Shown here piece by piece: positions 23,065-35,809 of a stretch of DNA of 64,000 nucleotides. The position numbers and the translations under genes are program-made. This DNA is from Cephalopachus bancanus (lineage: Eukaryota; Chordata; Mammalia; Primates; Tarsiidae), in the NCBI GenBank assembly GCA_027257055.1, contig JAPVLO010000153.1:6014001-6078000 (forward strand), read 5' to 3'. The notes under the pieces are model-generated. The model was not told the origin of the DNA. It did no database searches and was given only the letters and a program-made list of their open reading frames with translations. The number at the start of each line of letters is the position of its first letter. The stretch's first letter is position 1.

Positions 23065-24235
23065 TTCGGTTATTGCCAACTAACATTCTTTGGGGCAACT
23101 ATTCTAAATTAGCTTTTTGCCCCTAAATACAGGAATATAATACATTCCTTTAGTAATAATGACCTCATTAAAACATTCCCAAAGGAAGAAAGTGGGATGC
23201 CATCTCAGATTCTGATGAGTGTCATTTAGGAAAAAGCTCTCTAGGTGCTATGCCCTCCCTACTACATCCTCCAAATGGGGAACTCTTCTCAAGGGGATAC
23301 TTTATAACTGATCAATTTCTAGCAAGTTTCTCCAGATTTCCACTGTCTTCATTCATACAATGTTAGTCTAGACATAAAGATGATTTGCTATACAGGCTTC
23401 TACCATAAATAAGTATATCCATTTTCAATACTGACTATGATCTCTCTTGCTAGTTCTCTTAATATTGTCCCCTCCTAGAAGAGTTGAGTCAGTATGCGAA
23501 CCTACACATTTAGCAATAGATCACCAATACAGAAACATAGTAGTATCAGCTCCTCTTATCTCTCTTTACCTTTTCTCTCCACCACAAAAAAAAAAAGGAA
23601 AAGATAATTTCTATATAGAGTTAAGAGGTACAAATTGCTAAAGCAATGTTTTCATTGGTGTATACTCTACACAGCTGAAAATACATAAAACTGCTTCTAT
23701 AAGAACATTTAAAATAAGAGTATTAATCTTGACTATCATATGCTTAGACGATATTGTTTAATATGGAAAGAATGGGCTGGCGTTGAAAGGAGACTAGTTT
23801 CAGAGACTACTATAATAATCTAGGAATAAAGTCATGAGGCTTACAAAGGTAAAGACAATAAGTACAACAAAGGAAAAGATATTGTGCAGGTTAGACCTAT
23901 CAATTGAAGTGAAGAAGAGATGGGAGCAAAAAGAGAAATAATTAGATATGACAAACTCTGAGCCTACGACACTCATAAAGATAGTGTTGCTTATTGTTCT
24001 AGTAGCTACTAGATTTTTTTCAAAATATTTTTGGGTAGAGATTCAAGAAGGTAGGCTTTTCTACTAAAAGCAATTGTGTAGTCTAAAGAAGGAAATGGAG
24101 GAAAACGATGTGGAAAGCAACCATGGGGTAGAACAACAAAGAAAGTATTATCATCCTTTTCTTTGAAAGTTTTGGTTCTATTTCTTTTAATTATTTGTTT
24201 AAAAATATAAGAAATCATCTTTCAGGCTTTACTTT
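23065..24235. other. Intron sequence, mostly unrecognised
   Basis: Possible decayed L2 antisense at about 23780-24010 ('TATAATAATCTAGGAATAAAG', 'AGAAGAGATGGGAGC'); otherwise nothing recognised. Confidence 0.35.
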
Positions 24236-24240
24236 ATACT

Positions 24241-24262
24241 TACACACACACACACACACACA
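24241..24262. repeat. (CA)n microsatellite
   Basis: About 11 uninterrupted CA units followed by T7. Confidence 0.95.
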
Positions 24263-24269
24263 CTTTTTT

Positions 24270-24635
24270 TCAAAACTGAGATCATACTGTTCTAGCTTTT
24301 ATTCTTTAGTTATACACTGCTTGCTAAAAAATTTATCCAGGTTATAGACTCCTACCTTCCTTTTAAAAAGTAGATATGTAATATTTACCATATACCTATT
24401 TAACCATTTCCCTATTTACATATCCACTTAAGTGGGTAGGTTTTATTGCTGTTGGCTACATGTAAAATGTTAGTTGGTTTTTTTTTTTTAAAGAATACTT
24501 TGCAATAATAATACTGCTAATGAACATCCTAGTACATACATGTTTATGTCCTCCAAGATTTTCTATAGGCTAGAAATTATAGATTCCTAAAAGTGGGGTT
24601 AATAAGAAATCCACATTCAAAATTTTGATTGAAAC
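24270..24635 (-). mobile_element. Old LINE-1 3'UTR-like sequence
   Basis: 'TATTTAACCATTTCCCTATTTAC', 'GAACATCCTAGTACATACATG' and 'TAGATTCCTAAAAGTGG' follow a common old L1 3'UTR-type pattern seen in antisense. Subfamily not determined. Confidence 0.5.
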
Positions 24636-24642
24636 ATTAGTT

Positions 24643-24782
24643 CAGCTGGGTACAGTTGCTCATGACTGTAATCCCAGAATTTTGGGAGACTAAAGTATGA
24701 GGATCGCTTGAGTCCAGGAGTTCAAGACGCAGCCTGGGCAACATAATGAGGTTCCATCTCTATTTTTATTAAAAGAAAAGAA
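24643..24782 (+). mobile_element. Alu left-arm monomer (old)
   Basis: One 7SL-type arm (CAGCTGGGTACAGTTGCTCATG to GAGGTTCCATCTC) with a short A/T-rich tail. Confidence 0.7.
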
Positions 24783-24789
24783 ACAGTAG

Positions 24790-25560
24790 GAAAAATTATT
24801 CTTCAAAAAAGATTGTAGGAAGCCCTCTCCTGAATTTCTAAACTATCGATCTTGGAATAAAAAAGAGCCCCAAAGACCTTATATTAGTTTCCCTAACATA
24901 CTGAACCCTAATTCTTTTCTATTCGTGTCCACTGTGAAGCTTTAGCCTAAACACTATGACATGAAATTGACCTATTTTAAAAAGAGCTAAGTAGCATTCT
25001 TCAAGGGACTAAACCAATTCTCAATAGAAGGTAGTACTTGCTCGCCAACCCCATGAAAACTATGAAGGCATTTTTGGTATTCAATACCTGAGGGTTGCAA
25101 CAAGCAGAAATGAGTGGAGCACGAGATCACAGAGCAATCCGGCACAATAAATGTCTTGCCCAAAATGCCAACAGCACTCACCCAACACCTGACTTGGAAA
25201 TACTGAAATAGATCACTGGGGTATACTGTTTGGTTTCAGTTGTAAGAAGTCTGAAAAGACAGTCAACAAGATTCAACTGGGTACAATTTCGGGGCAAGAT
25301 ACACATAACAGCTCTGTGAAACACTTGCAAAATTATATGTTATTATTCCTATACCTTGTTCCTTAGGTAAGGTTTCAAGTTTCCAAAGAACCTGCATATG
25401 ATTACTTCTGAAATTCTCTGCTTAAACTTTGTACTACCTGTGGCTTCCTGGTAAAGGCCATTTTTCTTTTTGCTTTCCAAGATTTAATGCACATGTTTGG
25501 CAGTGGCTGCACTATTTTGGATTCAACCTTAAACACTGAAGAGAAGAAACTGAAATCAGA
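24790..25560. other. Intron sequence, nothing recognised
   Basis: No gene or repeat family recognised. Confidence 0.5.
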
Positions 25561-25564
25561 ACTT

Positions 25565-25742
25565 ATATATTTTCTTAATGCCTAAAGTTCTCCAGTCATT
25601 TCTGAAATAATATCTTTATACCTTTCTATTTCTTAAAATCATAAGTCCTTATGGTCCCAATTCTGTGTTCCCTGTACAACACCTGGAAAATAATTGTGCC
25701 ACATACAAGGTGAGCTCAATAAATTTTGAATATGGCTGACTT
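25565..25742 (+). mobile_element. L2 LINE 3' end (old)
   Basis: 'CCCTGTACAACACCTGGAAAATA' pattern and 'GTGAGCTCAATAAATTTTGAATATGG' correspond to the L2 3' terminus. Confidence 0.5.
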
Positions 25743-25929
25743 TAATATTAGGAAAATTCTATGGGAAATAGCCTGAAGAAAGCAAAAAATAATTTTTTAA
25801 AAAGCATAAACATCCATAAGTAAAATGTGGTTCACTTACTTGATAACCAGACAGCTATCGCACATAAGCGTAGGCATATTTGATACTTTTTTTTATTAAA
25901 AAGACAGTTTGCAAGATTAAATAATTTTT

Positions 25930-26210
25930 TTTTTTTCAGTTGAAGTTGCACTCGGTCACCCAGACTGGAGTGCAGTGGCTGCTCCCGGCCACCGCAGCTT
26001 CAACCTGCTGGGCTCCGGCGATCTTTCTGCCTCAGCCTTCCGAGTAGCTGGAATTACTGGCACGCGCTACCACGCCCGGTTAATTTTTTGATTTATTGTA
26101 GAGATGAGGTCTCACTGCCCAGGCGGGTCTCGAACCCGCGGACTCAGGCAATCCACTCACCTCAGCCTCCCAAAGGCGCGGGATTATAGGCTGAGCCACT
26201 GAGCCCGGCC
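25930..26210 (-). mobile_element. Alu (lemur type), reverse orientation
   Basis: Duplications AATAATTTTT at 25920-25929 and 26211-26220. Confidence 0.95.
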
Positions 26211-26329
26211 AATAATTTTTAAGTAAACACTAAAGCACTCTCTAATTTCATCTCTTTACCCCAAATAACAAACATTTTTCTTTCAAAAGACTGTCTTCAT
26301 CATGTAAACAAGTTACATAGTGACAGTTG

Positions 26330-26900
26330 GAGTGTATATAATATTTTTGTATTCTATTGCCATTATTTATGGGTCTTTCTTTGTGTTAACCATATTGCCT
26401 TTCAAAAGGCTGCATAATGCTACCAGAAATGAACAAATATATTGTTTTTGCTGTGCCTTGTCAGCATTGGTTGTTAGCTCTAAAATATTTTTGTGAAAGG
26501 TAGGTACCTACTTGGCTACATGTGATTTAAAAAATTTTTTTCAGTTGTTCATTTGCCATTTGGATTTTCACATGTGTGAATTACTCTTTGCCCTTCTTTC
26601 TACTGAAATCTTGATGATTTTCATATGAATTTTAAGTATTATTAAGTTTACTTCTATTGCCTTTCAGACCTGCTCTTCAGAGGTATTTTTGAGAAGACTA
26701 AGACTTTTTTCTTTTTATTGTAAAGGTAATATATGCACATCATAAATATAAACATTTTTGGACAGCAGATAAAAGGAGAGAATGTCTATTACAATCTTGT
26801 CACCCTAATGTAACTACCGGATATTCTGACATTTTCTTCTGGTCTTTTCTGAGCAAGTGCATTTTAGTTTCAGTCACATTACTCCCACAATACTTTGTTT
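26330..26900 (-). mobile_element. Old LINE-1 sequence (antisense)
   Basis: 'GCCTTGTCAGCATTGGTTGTTAG', 'GTTCATTTGCCATTTGGAT' and 'AATATATGCACATCATAAATA' are typical of antisense L1M 3'UTRs. Confidence 0.5.
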
Positions 26901-26904
26901 TCTT

Positions 26905-28380
26905 TGCTTAAGGTGGGAGAATGCATATGATATAATTTTCCTTGAAGTCTTAACTTTATTTAATTCATTTTAAAGCTTTAACTTTCACTTGGAATCTTAA
27001 ACCTATAAATAAATATTATTTTAATCTCTGGTAGCTACATAACTAAATTTTCTTTTTCTCCTTTTTGCTTAGTCGAATTTTCCATAATGAACTTGTATTA
27101 CAGTTTTGCAGGGGTGTTGAGGATTAAATGAAAAAAAAAAGCATATGGGTGTCAACTAACAAAAAAATCTTACAATTATAAGACGAAGAACAGAATAGTT
27201 CTTTTTGAATGAAGGCATCACAACAACTAAGTCCATCTAGGAAATTTAGCAGTCTAAAACCTTGCTAGGGTATAATACCACCTTTGAGTATGTTAGAATG
27301 CAGACTCTCAGACCCTACTCCAGATCAATCTGCATTCAACAAGATGCAGAGTGAGCATCTCAGAGCATTGCTCTTAAAATGTGGCTACATGTTCGAATTA
27401 CCTGTAAAAACTAAACAAGTATGATGGAGTTAGAAATAAAACCCACAACATACCAGTCACAATGTGCAAAGAAAAATACCACAGCATTCTTAGCACTATG
27501 AAAAATATAGTCAAACCTGAAGTTACACTAAAGTGTATCTCTGGGAGTTAGAAGAAGAAACTCATTCATATTTCTCATGTACCTACATTTCCACACCAGG
27601 TCAGTATTAACAACAACTATCCCCCTCAAGCAACATACAGATAAAGCACTAGAAAAATCTAGCACTCTTCAACTTGGTGCCCTTTTCTGCTTGGATTTAG
27701 AAGTCACTAAATATTAATTATATTTTCTACTGAAGACTTAGTGAGAAAGGTAACGAGACTTTCAAAAAATAAAAACTCGGGCTGCAACAAAGTCAGGTAA
27801 ATTGTTTGATTTGATCAAGGCAGGTAGGTCAGTCTACACATTTGGTCAAATTTTCACATCATTTTCATCTGTAAGTCAACAGTAAGTAAAAAAAAAAAAA
27901 TCTGTCCTGGTAACAGAAAAAAATTTCAAAAGACATTAGTAGTTTGATAGAAAAAAGTATCAGTCTGAATGAAAAGACTAATAAAGGCAATAAAATGACT
28001 ATAACAAGATGAAAAATTATGTAACCAGCAACCAAGAGTATACTTAAATAAAATTTAGTCTTGTTAAAACAGAGTCCCAAAATAATCATAATATTATTAG
28101 CATCACTATTTAAAATTGGGAGGACTAAAAATGCAGAATTCTTTTATATATTTTATGATACTTACTACATATTATATACTATATGATACACATTAAATAT
28201 ATTAGATAATAAATATACATTTATTACATAGAAACAGCAGGGTTTATTCTAAGGTTGCTCTCTTCCACTGATTTACCTATCATGATATATGCATGTCTTA
28301 GCTATTGTTGTTAAAAAACACATCTATTAAGGTAAGACGTTTCTATTTTTCCTTCTCCATTAATTCACTGTTTCCAGAAT
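26905..28380. other. AT-rich sequence, nothing recognised
   Basis: Includes a strongly AT-rich stretch at 28141-28225 with TATATAC-type repeats. No gene recognised. Confidence 0.5.
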
Positions 28381-28384
28381 TTTC

Positions 28385-28681
28385 TTTTTTTTTTTCTTTT
28401 TTTGAGTTGGAGTCTCACTCCATTGCCTAGGCTAGAGGACAGTGGCATACTCATGGCTACCCCAGCATCAACCTGCTGGACTCCAGCAGTCCTTCTGCCT
28501 CAGCCTTCCAAGTAGCCAGAATTACAGGTGCGTGCTGCCAGGCCCAGCTAATTTTTGATTTATTGTAGAGACGAGGTCTTGCCAAGTTGCCCAGACTGGT
28601 CTCGAACCCATGGGCTTTGGCAATCCACTTGCCTCGGATTACCAAAGTGCTGGGATTACTGGCTGAGTCACCGAGCCGGCC
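28385..28681 (-). mobile_element. Alu, reverse orientation
   Basis: Full dimer from T-rich tail to CCGAGCCGGCC; several substitutions. Confidence 0.92.
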
Positions 28682-28882
28682 TTGATTTTCTCATTTATGT
28701 TTTAGATAAATTTCAGAAATATCACTTCATCTCCCCAACAACTCATTGTAATTTGTATCGAAAACATGTTAAACCAGTAAGTATTTTAGGATTAGGCAAC
28801 TTCAATATATTTTCCCTATCTGTCTTAAAGTTTTAAAGTGTTTATTATATGTCACACACATTCCTCATTAAGACTGATTCAG

Positions 28883-30140
28883 TAGGCATATGGACCAATG
28901 GAACAGAATAGAGATTCCAGAAGCAAAACCTCAATTTCTCAACCAACTCATCTTCAACAAAACCTACAACAACAATCACTGGGGAGAGAAGAACCCATTC
29001 AGTAAATGGTGCTGGGAAAACTGGCTGACCACATGCTGAAGATTGCACCAGGACTCCTACCTATTACCATACACAAAAATCAACCCTAAATAGATCAAAG
29101 ACCTAAACGTAAACCTCAAACTATAAGAACCTTAGAGAATGCAGGAGACACCCTTATGGAAATTGGTGACCAATTTCTGATCAAAACCCCAAGTGCCCAT
29201 ACCATAAGAGATAAGAAAGACAAGGGGGACCCCATCAAACTGAACAGCTTTTGCAAAGCAAAAGAAACTACCAAGAGAGCAGGGAGACAGCCCACAGAAT
29301 GGGAAAAAGTTATATGCCAACTGTACATCTGACAAAGGTCTAACATCCAGGATCTACAAGGAATGCAAACGTGTCAAAAGGAAAAAAACAAACAGCCCCA
29401 TTAAAATGTGCGCAAAAGACACGAACAGACACTTCTCAAAGAAGATATACAGGCAGCCAACACACACATGAAAAAGTGCTCAGCCTCAATCATCATCAAA
29501 GAAATGCAAAGCAAAACCACATTGAGATACCACCTAACCCCAGTAAGAATGGCCATCATTAATAAAACAAACAATGACAGATGCTAGAGAGAATGTGGAG
29601 AAAAAGAGACACTTCTACACTGCTGGTGGGAATGCAAACTAGTGCAACCTCTTTGGAAAAGTGTGGCAATTTCTAAAAGAACTAGACATTGACCTTCTGT
29701 ATGACCCAGCAATCCCCCAACTGGGAATATATCCAGAGGAACTCAAATCATTCTACAAAATTGATACCTGCACACACATGTTTATTGCAGCACTACTCAC
29801 AGTAGCAAAAACATGGAACCAACTAGAACCTGCATGGATTTAGTCTATCATATCCAGTGATCTATCACAGAAACAAAGAACAGAGGACCACATGTTCTCA
29901 CTCATAAGCAGACCCTGAACACTGACCATAATACTGTAAGAAAGGGATTGGCAGTAGCGAGATGCTGCCAGGGTAGGAATGGGGAACATACCACATCAAT
30001 AAGGGTACCTGATCTCAAACCAGGCAAAGTGGGCACCATAGGGAGGCCCAAACTTTTACCTGTAAGATGACCACTTGTATAACTAATCCTGAATTGTATC
30101 CCACATCTATAAAATAAAATAAAAAATTAGTAATAAAAAA
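28883..30140 (+). mobile_element. LINE-1, 5'-truncated ORF2 end plus 3'UTR
   Basis: Begins in ORF2 (GACCAATGGAACAGAATAGAG) and runs through the L1 C-terminal region (LDIDLLYDPAIPQLGIYPEE frame) into a 3'UTR and A-rich tail. Duplications AAGACTG[AT/GC]TCAG-like at 28870-28882 and 30141-30153 mark the insertion. Compared with the L1 piece at 63178, about 150 bases around 29850 are missing. ORF2 is interrupted by stops and frameshifts. Confidence 0.9.
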
Positions 30141-30456
30141 AAGACTGGCTCAGGATGAAGAGCAAGGTGGGGTGGGGGGAAGCTGTCCTGCTCACACATG
30201 CAAAACTGAATTTAAGAAGGTACTATATTTCATACTCATGTCCAATTCTGACCTTATAAGCAAATTGTAGGCTTTTCTGCTAAACTACCATGATTAAATC
30301 CTAAATTTTAACATAGCAATCCTCCACTAATGAATCTCCCTCAAACACAAAAAACTGCTGCATCAGAACCAACACAGAAATGAGAAATGTGTATCAAGAG
30401 ATGAACTGATCCCATGAACATATACATTACAATAAATTGTCTCTTAACAGTTAAAA

Positions 30457-30730
30457 TTTTTTTCCCCCAAGAGTCTTCCTCTGTACACATGCTGAAGTGC
30501 AGTAGTATGCTTACCGCCACCACAACCTCCACCTGCTGGGCTCAGGTGATCTCCCAAGAAGCTGGAATGACAAGTGCATGCCACCACATCTGGCTAATTT
30601 TTTTTTAATTGAAGAGACGAGGTCTTGTCAATTTGCCTAGGCTAGTCGTGAAACCCCTGGGCTCAGGCAATCCTCTCGCCTCCACCTCCCAAAGTGCTGG
30701 GATCACAGGCATGAGCCACTGTGCGTGGCC
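30457..30730 (-). mobile_element. Alu, reverse orientation (older type)
   Basis: Diverged dimer with duplications AACAG[T/C]TAAA at 30446-30455 and 30731-30740. Confidence 0.88.
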
Positions 30731-30964
30731 AACAGCTAAACGATTCGAATTTATTCCTTATTCCCTTTCCAACTAATTCCTATTTCTACATATATATATT
30801 CCTATAACTACATATTTCTGTCCTTGACTAATATTTTCTGGCCAATTTACCTTCTATGCATTAGAAGTTTGCAACAACAACAAAAAGACTCAACTTACTC
30901 CTTGCACTTTTTTTTGCTAATTTTTTCACTTTTCCAACACTGAAATCCTCATATGAATCCCATA

Positions 30965-31495
30965 GGATATTGTGGTAAGCAGTCTCAGGATGGCTCTCAA
31001 TGATACCGTCCTTCTGGTTCACGTCCGTTTCCTTCCTTTCTATATGGGTTAGACCTAGCGTTTACTTCGAACAAATAGAATACAGTAACTGTGATGGCAT
31101 GTCTCACATCTGAAATTAGGTTACAAAGAGTGGATTCTGTTGTGGTACTCTCTCTTATTCACTCTATGAGAAATCAGCTGCTAAGTTGTGAGGCCCATGT
31201 GGTAAGGAACTGAGGTATCCAACCAACAGCTATAGACAACCTGAGGCCTACCAAGAGTCAAATGGGTAAGCGCTGCCCATCAAGCCTTGTAATAACTGCA
31301 GCCCCCACTGACTGACAGCATGACTATAGGAAGACTATAGACTTGTGAGACACCCTGAGTGACAGGGCAACTGACTAAGCTGTACCTAGATTCCTAGTCC
31401 ACAGGAATGGTGAGATCATAAATGTTTATTGCTCTAAACTGTTAAATTTTAGAGTAATTTTTTATACAGCAATATATAATGAGTACAGTTTCTAA
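30965..31495 (+). mobile_element. MLT1-type MaLR LTR (old)
   Basis: Blocks 'AAGGAACTGAGG', 'CCAACCAACAGCTATAG', 'ATAACTGCAGCCCCCACTGACTG', 'ATAAATGTTTATTGCTCTAA' and 'TTTTATACAGCAATATATAAT' follow MLT1 order. Confidence 0.7.
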
Positions 31496-31499
31496 AAAA

Positions 31500-32030
31500 T
31501 TCTTATGAATCACTATAGTATACTACATATTTAATAAAATTCCGTTTGCAGAAACGAACATATAGCATAATCCCACTTACAAGCACTTGTATTCATATTA
31601 TCTCAACTGAATCACAAAAACAATCCTATATGATATGTGCAAGTGCAGACATAATTCTGTCTTACACTCTGTATTTAAGGATTTTAGAATCTAATCTAAT
31701 ATATTCCCGCTATACTCAAATTCTTAAAATCCTATTCATTCCTAGACATCTGTCTGCTTATTTAGGATTACATCTTTCATTAATTAGGTTCCTTCCTTCT
31801 TTCTTAAATTTTTTTCCTAAAGTGTAAAGATGTCATAAAACTTCTTAGAAACTACTAGTAGCAATCTTTGGATGCTGTAATATCTCCTCAATATTTTTGA
31901 AAGAAAGCAGCCTACAGAAATGATTTTTTTATAAACTAAGATATAGCCTAAAATCTAAAGCAAATAACAAAATTCAGAGAAGACAATATCTAAATAAAGT
32001 GCATAATCATTTATCTACAAGTCTGTTTTT
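31500..32030. other. AT-rich sequence, nothing recognised
   Basis: No gene or repeat family recognised with confidence. Confidence 0.5.
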
Positions 32031-32049
32031 AGTTTGTTTATATGAATTC

Positions 32050-32585
32050 ATGCTGCCCAAACATTTAGTGAGCACCTACCAAGCGGGAGACAATAAATGA
32101 GATGAATAAGATAAAGTCTACCATTGCCCTCCCTGACACCTGTAAAGCATTCCCAGGCTAGAGGAAGAAGATAACTGCAATATAATAGGTAATATAATAA
32201 AGGTTTAAAAAGAGGGAGGATAGAGAAGGAACAATAAATCCTGCCTAAAAGAGACAAGGACAGTATCAAAGAAAAGACAGAATTACGTTGGAACTTGAAG
32301 AATAAGTAGGAACTTGCTAGGTCCCCTGCCAGGGAAGATGGTATTCCAAGGCAAATGAAAAATCATGCAATGCAAATGAAATTGGTACGGATTCCCTCCA
32401 GAAGACTTATAGCTAAGGCCAATGAATCAGCTTCTCATAATCTCATTTACTCATTCAAAAAAACCATGAGCGTATGCCATATGCCTGGCACTGTGCTAGG
32501 TACTAGAAATAAAGAAATCATGTAATATTAAGTCCCTGACCTCAAGGAACTTAGAGTCTAACTAAACTTAAGGAGAGCATGCATT
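32050..32585 (-). mobile_element. L2 LINE pieces (antisense, old)
   Basis: 'GTGAGCACCTACCAAGCGGGAG' and 'TATGCCTGGCACTGTGCTAGG' with 'GACCTCAAGGAACTTAGAGTC' are the complement of L2 3' ends. Confidence 0.5.
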
Positions 32586-32654
32586 CACTGTAATTATGCT
32601 GACTGAATTGCTTGTGGAACTTCCCTCTTTCATTCCTTGGGTGAATCATATTCT

Positions 32655-33110
32655 TTGTAGCATCAGTTTCCTAATTTGTAAAGTGGAGATAATATTATAC
32701 CTATTCAGTCACCCCTTGGTATCTTCAGGGATTGGTTCCAGAACCCCTGCAAATAAACACAATCTGTGGATACTGAAGTCCCTCATATAAAATGGTGTAG
32801 TATGGGAATATAAACTATGCATACTCTCCTATAAAGTTCAAATTATTTCTAGAATGCTTATAATACCTAATACAATGTAAACACTATATAAAGTTTTTAT
32901 ATTGTACTTAACAAATTTTGTATTATCTTTTATTGGCTTATTTTCCCCTGAATATTTTCAATCTGTGGTTGGTTAAATCTGAGAATTTGGGCTCCCCAAA
33001 TATAGAGGGCTATCTATACCTCAAAGAATTGTAGTGAGAATTAAGTAATGCCAGTAAAATATTCAAAATAGTGCATTTGTGATAAACATTAGCCATCACT
33101 GCAATTACTA
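32655..33110 (+). mobile_element. MIR SINE split by a Tigger-type element
   Basis: MIR halves 'TTTCCTAATTTGTAAAGTGGAGATAATATTATACCTA'-like (before 32706) and 'CCTCAAAGAATTGTAGTGAG..TTAAG' (after 33016) are separated by the DNA transposon. Confidence 0.65.
32706..33016. mobile_element. MER2-type Tigger non-autonomous DNA transposon
   Basis: Starts CAGTCACCCCTTGGTATC, with 'GGATTGGTTCCAGAACCCC', 'TAATACCTAATACAATGTAAA' and 'CAATCTGTGGTTGGTTAAATC', and ends in a decayed inverted terminus. Pogo/Tigger group MITE; TA-rich target. Confidence 0.75.
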
Positions 33111-33114
33111 TAAT

Positions 33115-33895
33115 CATCACTGCTAAGAATGAGGCAATTGAAGGTTTTAGTAAAGACCCTTTCTATGTTCTAAATTATAAAGAAGGAACAGAAGGACTCT
33201 TTTCTGTTTAGCTCCTTCCAGAGTCTATAAACAAAGTATAAGACGTGATAATGTGATTATTAGCTAAGGCATTAAATCTGTCATAAAGTCCAAAAACAGT
33301 GTACTGAAAACACCACCTGATCCACCAGCAGACAAGACTCTGATTATAATATAGGATTGATTTTATTTGAGTACTAGCAGGTTTTCAACTCTGCTTATAC
33401 ATATATGTAGTTAAGAAGTAGTACTAACTAACTCAAGCAGAAAGGCTTAGATAATTCACCTTGGGGCTAACATACAAAATCGAGAGCCAAAGCTATCTCT
33501 AGCACAAGGTTTAAAAAGTAATCCTTTGGTGGAGTTATATTAAACCTATTTAAAAATTCACTTTTGAAAGGGCACCACAACACCCAAAGTTTGAAATGAT
33601 CTCTTAAATTTTTTATAAAATCCTACTGCTCAAAAATTCAACAAACCAAACTCAAAACAATATGGGATTACCAAAGAAAATATAACACAAAGGAAGCAAA
33701 TTATATAAAAATTGCATAAAGACTCAATAAAAAAGTATACAACAAATATTAATTTTTAAATACATAAGGCGATTACATTACACTTGTATTTTTTTAGTGC
33801 AGGCAAGATTTAATGTAAAGCAGGAATCTTCAACTAGAGTAAACAAAAGTTGTTCTCTTCAATTTTTACCCACCTTTCTCTTTCAGTTTTAACTT
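33115..33895. other. AT-rich sequence, nothing recognised
   Basis: No gene or repeat family recognised. Confidence 0.5.
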
Positions 33896-33907
33896 TTTGT
33901 CCTAAAA

Positions 33908-33911
33908 CTAT

Positions 33912-33946
<35 letters not shown>

Positions 33947-33948
33947 TT
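33908..33948. repeat. (TTTA)n microsatellite
   Basis: About ten TTTA/ATTT units, located in the A-tail of the reverse Alu. Confidence 0.95.
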
Positions 33949-34225
33949 TTTGAGTTGGAGTCTCACTTTGTCGCCCAGACTGGAGTGCAGTGGCCGCTCC
34001 CAGCCACCGCAGCCTTGACCTGCTGGGCTCCATCGATCCTTCTGCCTCAGCCTTCCAAGCAGCCGGAATTACAGGCATGCGCTACCACGCCCGGCTGATT
34101 TTTTGATTTATTGTAGAGATGAGGTCTCGCTGCCCTGGCAGGTCTCGAACCCGTGGACTCAGGCAATCCACTCACCTCAGCCTCCCAAAGGTGTGGGATT
34201 ACAGGCTGAGCCACCGAGCCCAGCT
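33914..34225 (-). mobile_element. Alu (lemur type), reverse, with (TTTA)n tail
   Basis: Exact 15-base duplications GTCCTAAAACTATTT at 33899-33913 and 34226-34240. The tail is a 9-10 unit (AAAT)n microsatellite. Confidence 0.96.
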
Positions 34226-34244
34226 GTCCTAAAACTATTTAAGG

Positions 34245-34610
34245 GGCTCTCCCAGGACTTCCTTTTACTGTGTCTGTATTTGCTTCTGGACCAAGCCTGA
34301 CTTTGTGAGTTTCAAGAGCCCGCTTCCCAAAGTGAGGACGAAAGAAATTTTTGAAACCATGACAACTGAGCAAATCTTTTGATTTCCAAAAGCAAAGACT
34401 AAGAGATTTCTGAAGTAAAATCAAAATCCAATTTTAAAATTCTGTTTTAAATCTTGCTGAATATAATTTAACAATCCAAGTAATATTATGTATAATATAA
34501 TCAACATGGGTGTAAGCTCAAAGGTTTAAAAAGTAGAAAAGCAGTATAGTACACCAATTACCAATCAAGAATTCTAGACTAAGTTTTAGAATCAGAAATT
34601 CTCCTTCCTA
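34245..34610. other. Intron sequence, nothing recognised
   Basis: No gene or repeat family recognised. Confidence 0.5.
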
Positions 34611-34614
34611 CTGT

Positions 34615-34745
34615 TTCAAGCAGCGTAACCTTAAGCAAATCACTTAACTTCCAACATCTCAATTTCCTCACCTATAAAAATATTTACCATATGAAGTTTC
34701 CACAAGAATATTAAATAAGACAATACATTAACATACAGAAAGCAT
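34615..34745 (+). mobile_element. MIR SINE (sense)
   Basis: 'CCTTAAGCAAATCACTTAACTTCC', 'TCAATTTCCTCACCTATAAAA' and 'TTAAATAAGACAATACATTAACA' are MIR. Confidence 0.75.
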
Positions 34746-35024
34746 TTTTTTAAAAAAAAAGGCAGGACTACTCTACCCATTTCTGTATCTATTGTAACAC
34801 TTAAAGGTCAGTGGTAAGAACAATAACATCAGCTAAAATTTACTACACAAGTACATTTTTTAGTGTATAAAATACACTTCAAATATTTCATCTTATTTAA
34901 TTCTCTCTGATCAACAGAACACATCATAAACTAACTAGACTTTTACTCTTTATTTCCCTAATCACTAGTGAGATTGGGCATCTTTAGGTTCAATTCTGAC
35001 TCAGATTTTAAAAATGGAAGTTTA

Positions 35025-35174
35025 GCCAGGCTCGTGGCTCAGCCTGTAATCCCGCGCCTCGGGAGGCTGAGGTGAGTGGATTGCCTGAGCCCGTGGGTTC
35101 AAGACCCACCTGGGCAACTTGGTGAGACCTCATCTCTACAATAAAAAATAAAATAAAATAAAAAATAAAAAAAT
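35025..35174 (+). mobile_element. Monomeric Alu (lemur left arm only) with its own target duplication
   Basis: Lemur-type left arm ends at the mid-element A-rich linker (CTACAATAAAAAATAAAATAAAA) and goes straight into the duplication AAATGGAAGTTT (35012-35023 and 35175-35186). So it integrated as a monomer rather than losing the right arm later. Confidence 0.88.
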
Positions 35175-35189
35175 AAATGGAAGTTTGAA

Positions 35190-35805
35190 CTTGAAGACTA
35201 TTCTATAATCTACTACCAATGTTTTCACGTTTGTTCCTAACCAATGGATATATCTATTTAAATCACAATATTGTATTAACAAAATTCAAGTTATTAATCT
35301 TACTTCCTTTTCTCTCTTCCCCCTTTTCTACTCCCTTCTTCCCCTTCTTGCCTATTCTTTTCTTTCTTTTTTATCCTGTATGACTCAAGTTTTCCAGATG
35401 CACTACTGAAAATCACTTATTGACTAGGGAAAGTAAAGATCTTTAAAATTACTAACCAACAAATTTTATTTTGCATCCATATATACATTGTTAACACAGA
35501 CATTTATTTACTTCTGCAACAAACATTTGAGATGCCTCACTATAGGTGAAGCACATTACTTTAAGTACTGAACCACAATTCTTGGCTTTTAATTCTATGC
35601 TACAACTAGAGAACACTATGTGAAAATGTTGACATAATTTAGTGGGCACAGTGTTTCTTCTGAATTGCCTAATCTTTCTTTTCATATATGTACAAATTTG
35701 TTCAAATCACAGAAAAAAAAGCAGAACTGAGCAAATAGGAAAAATGTTATCTTATACTATTGGCATGTAGTATTTGGAAGTCTAGAAAAGGGCAGAATGC
35801 TCCAA
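35190..35805. other. AT-rich sequence, nothing recognised
   Basis: Includes a pyrimidine-rich stretch at 35304-35372. No gene recognised. Confidence 0.5.
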
Positions 35806-35809
35806 ATTG

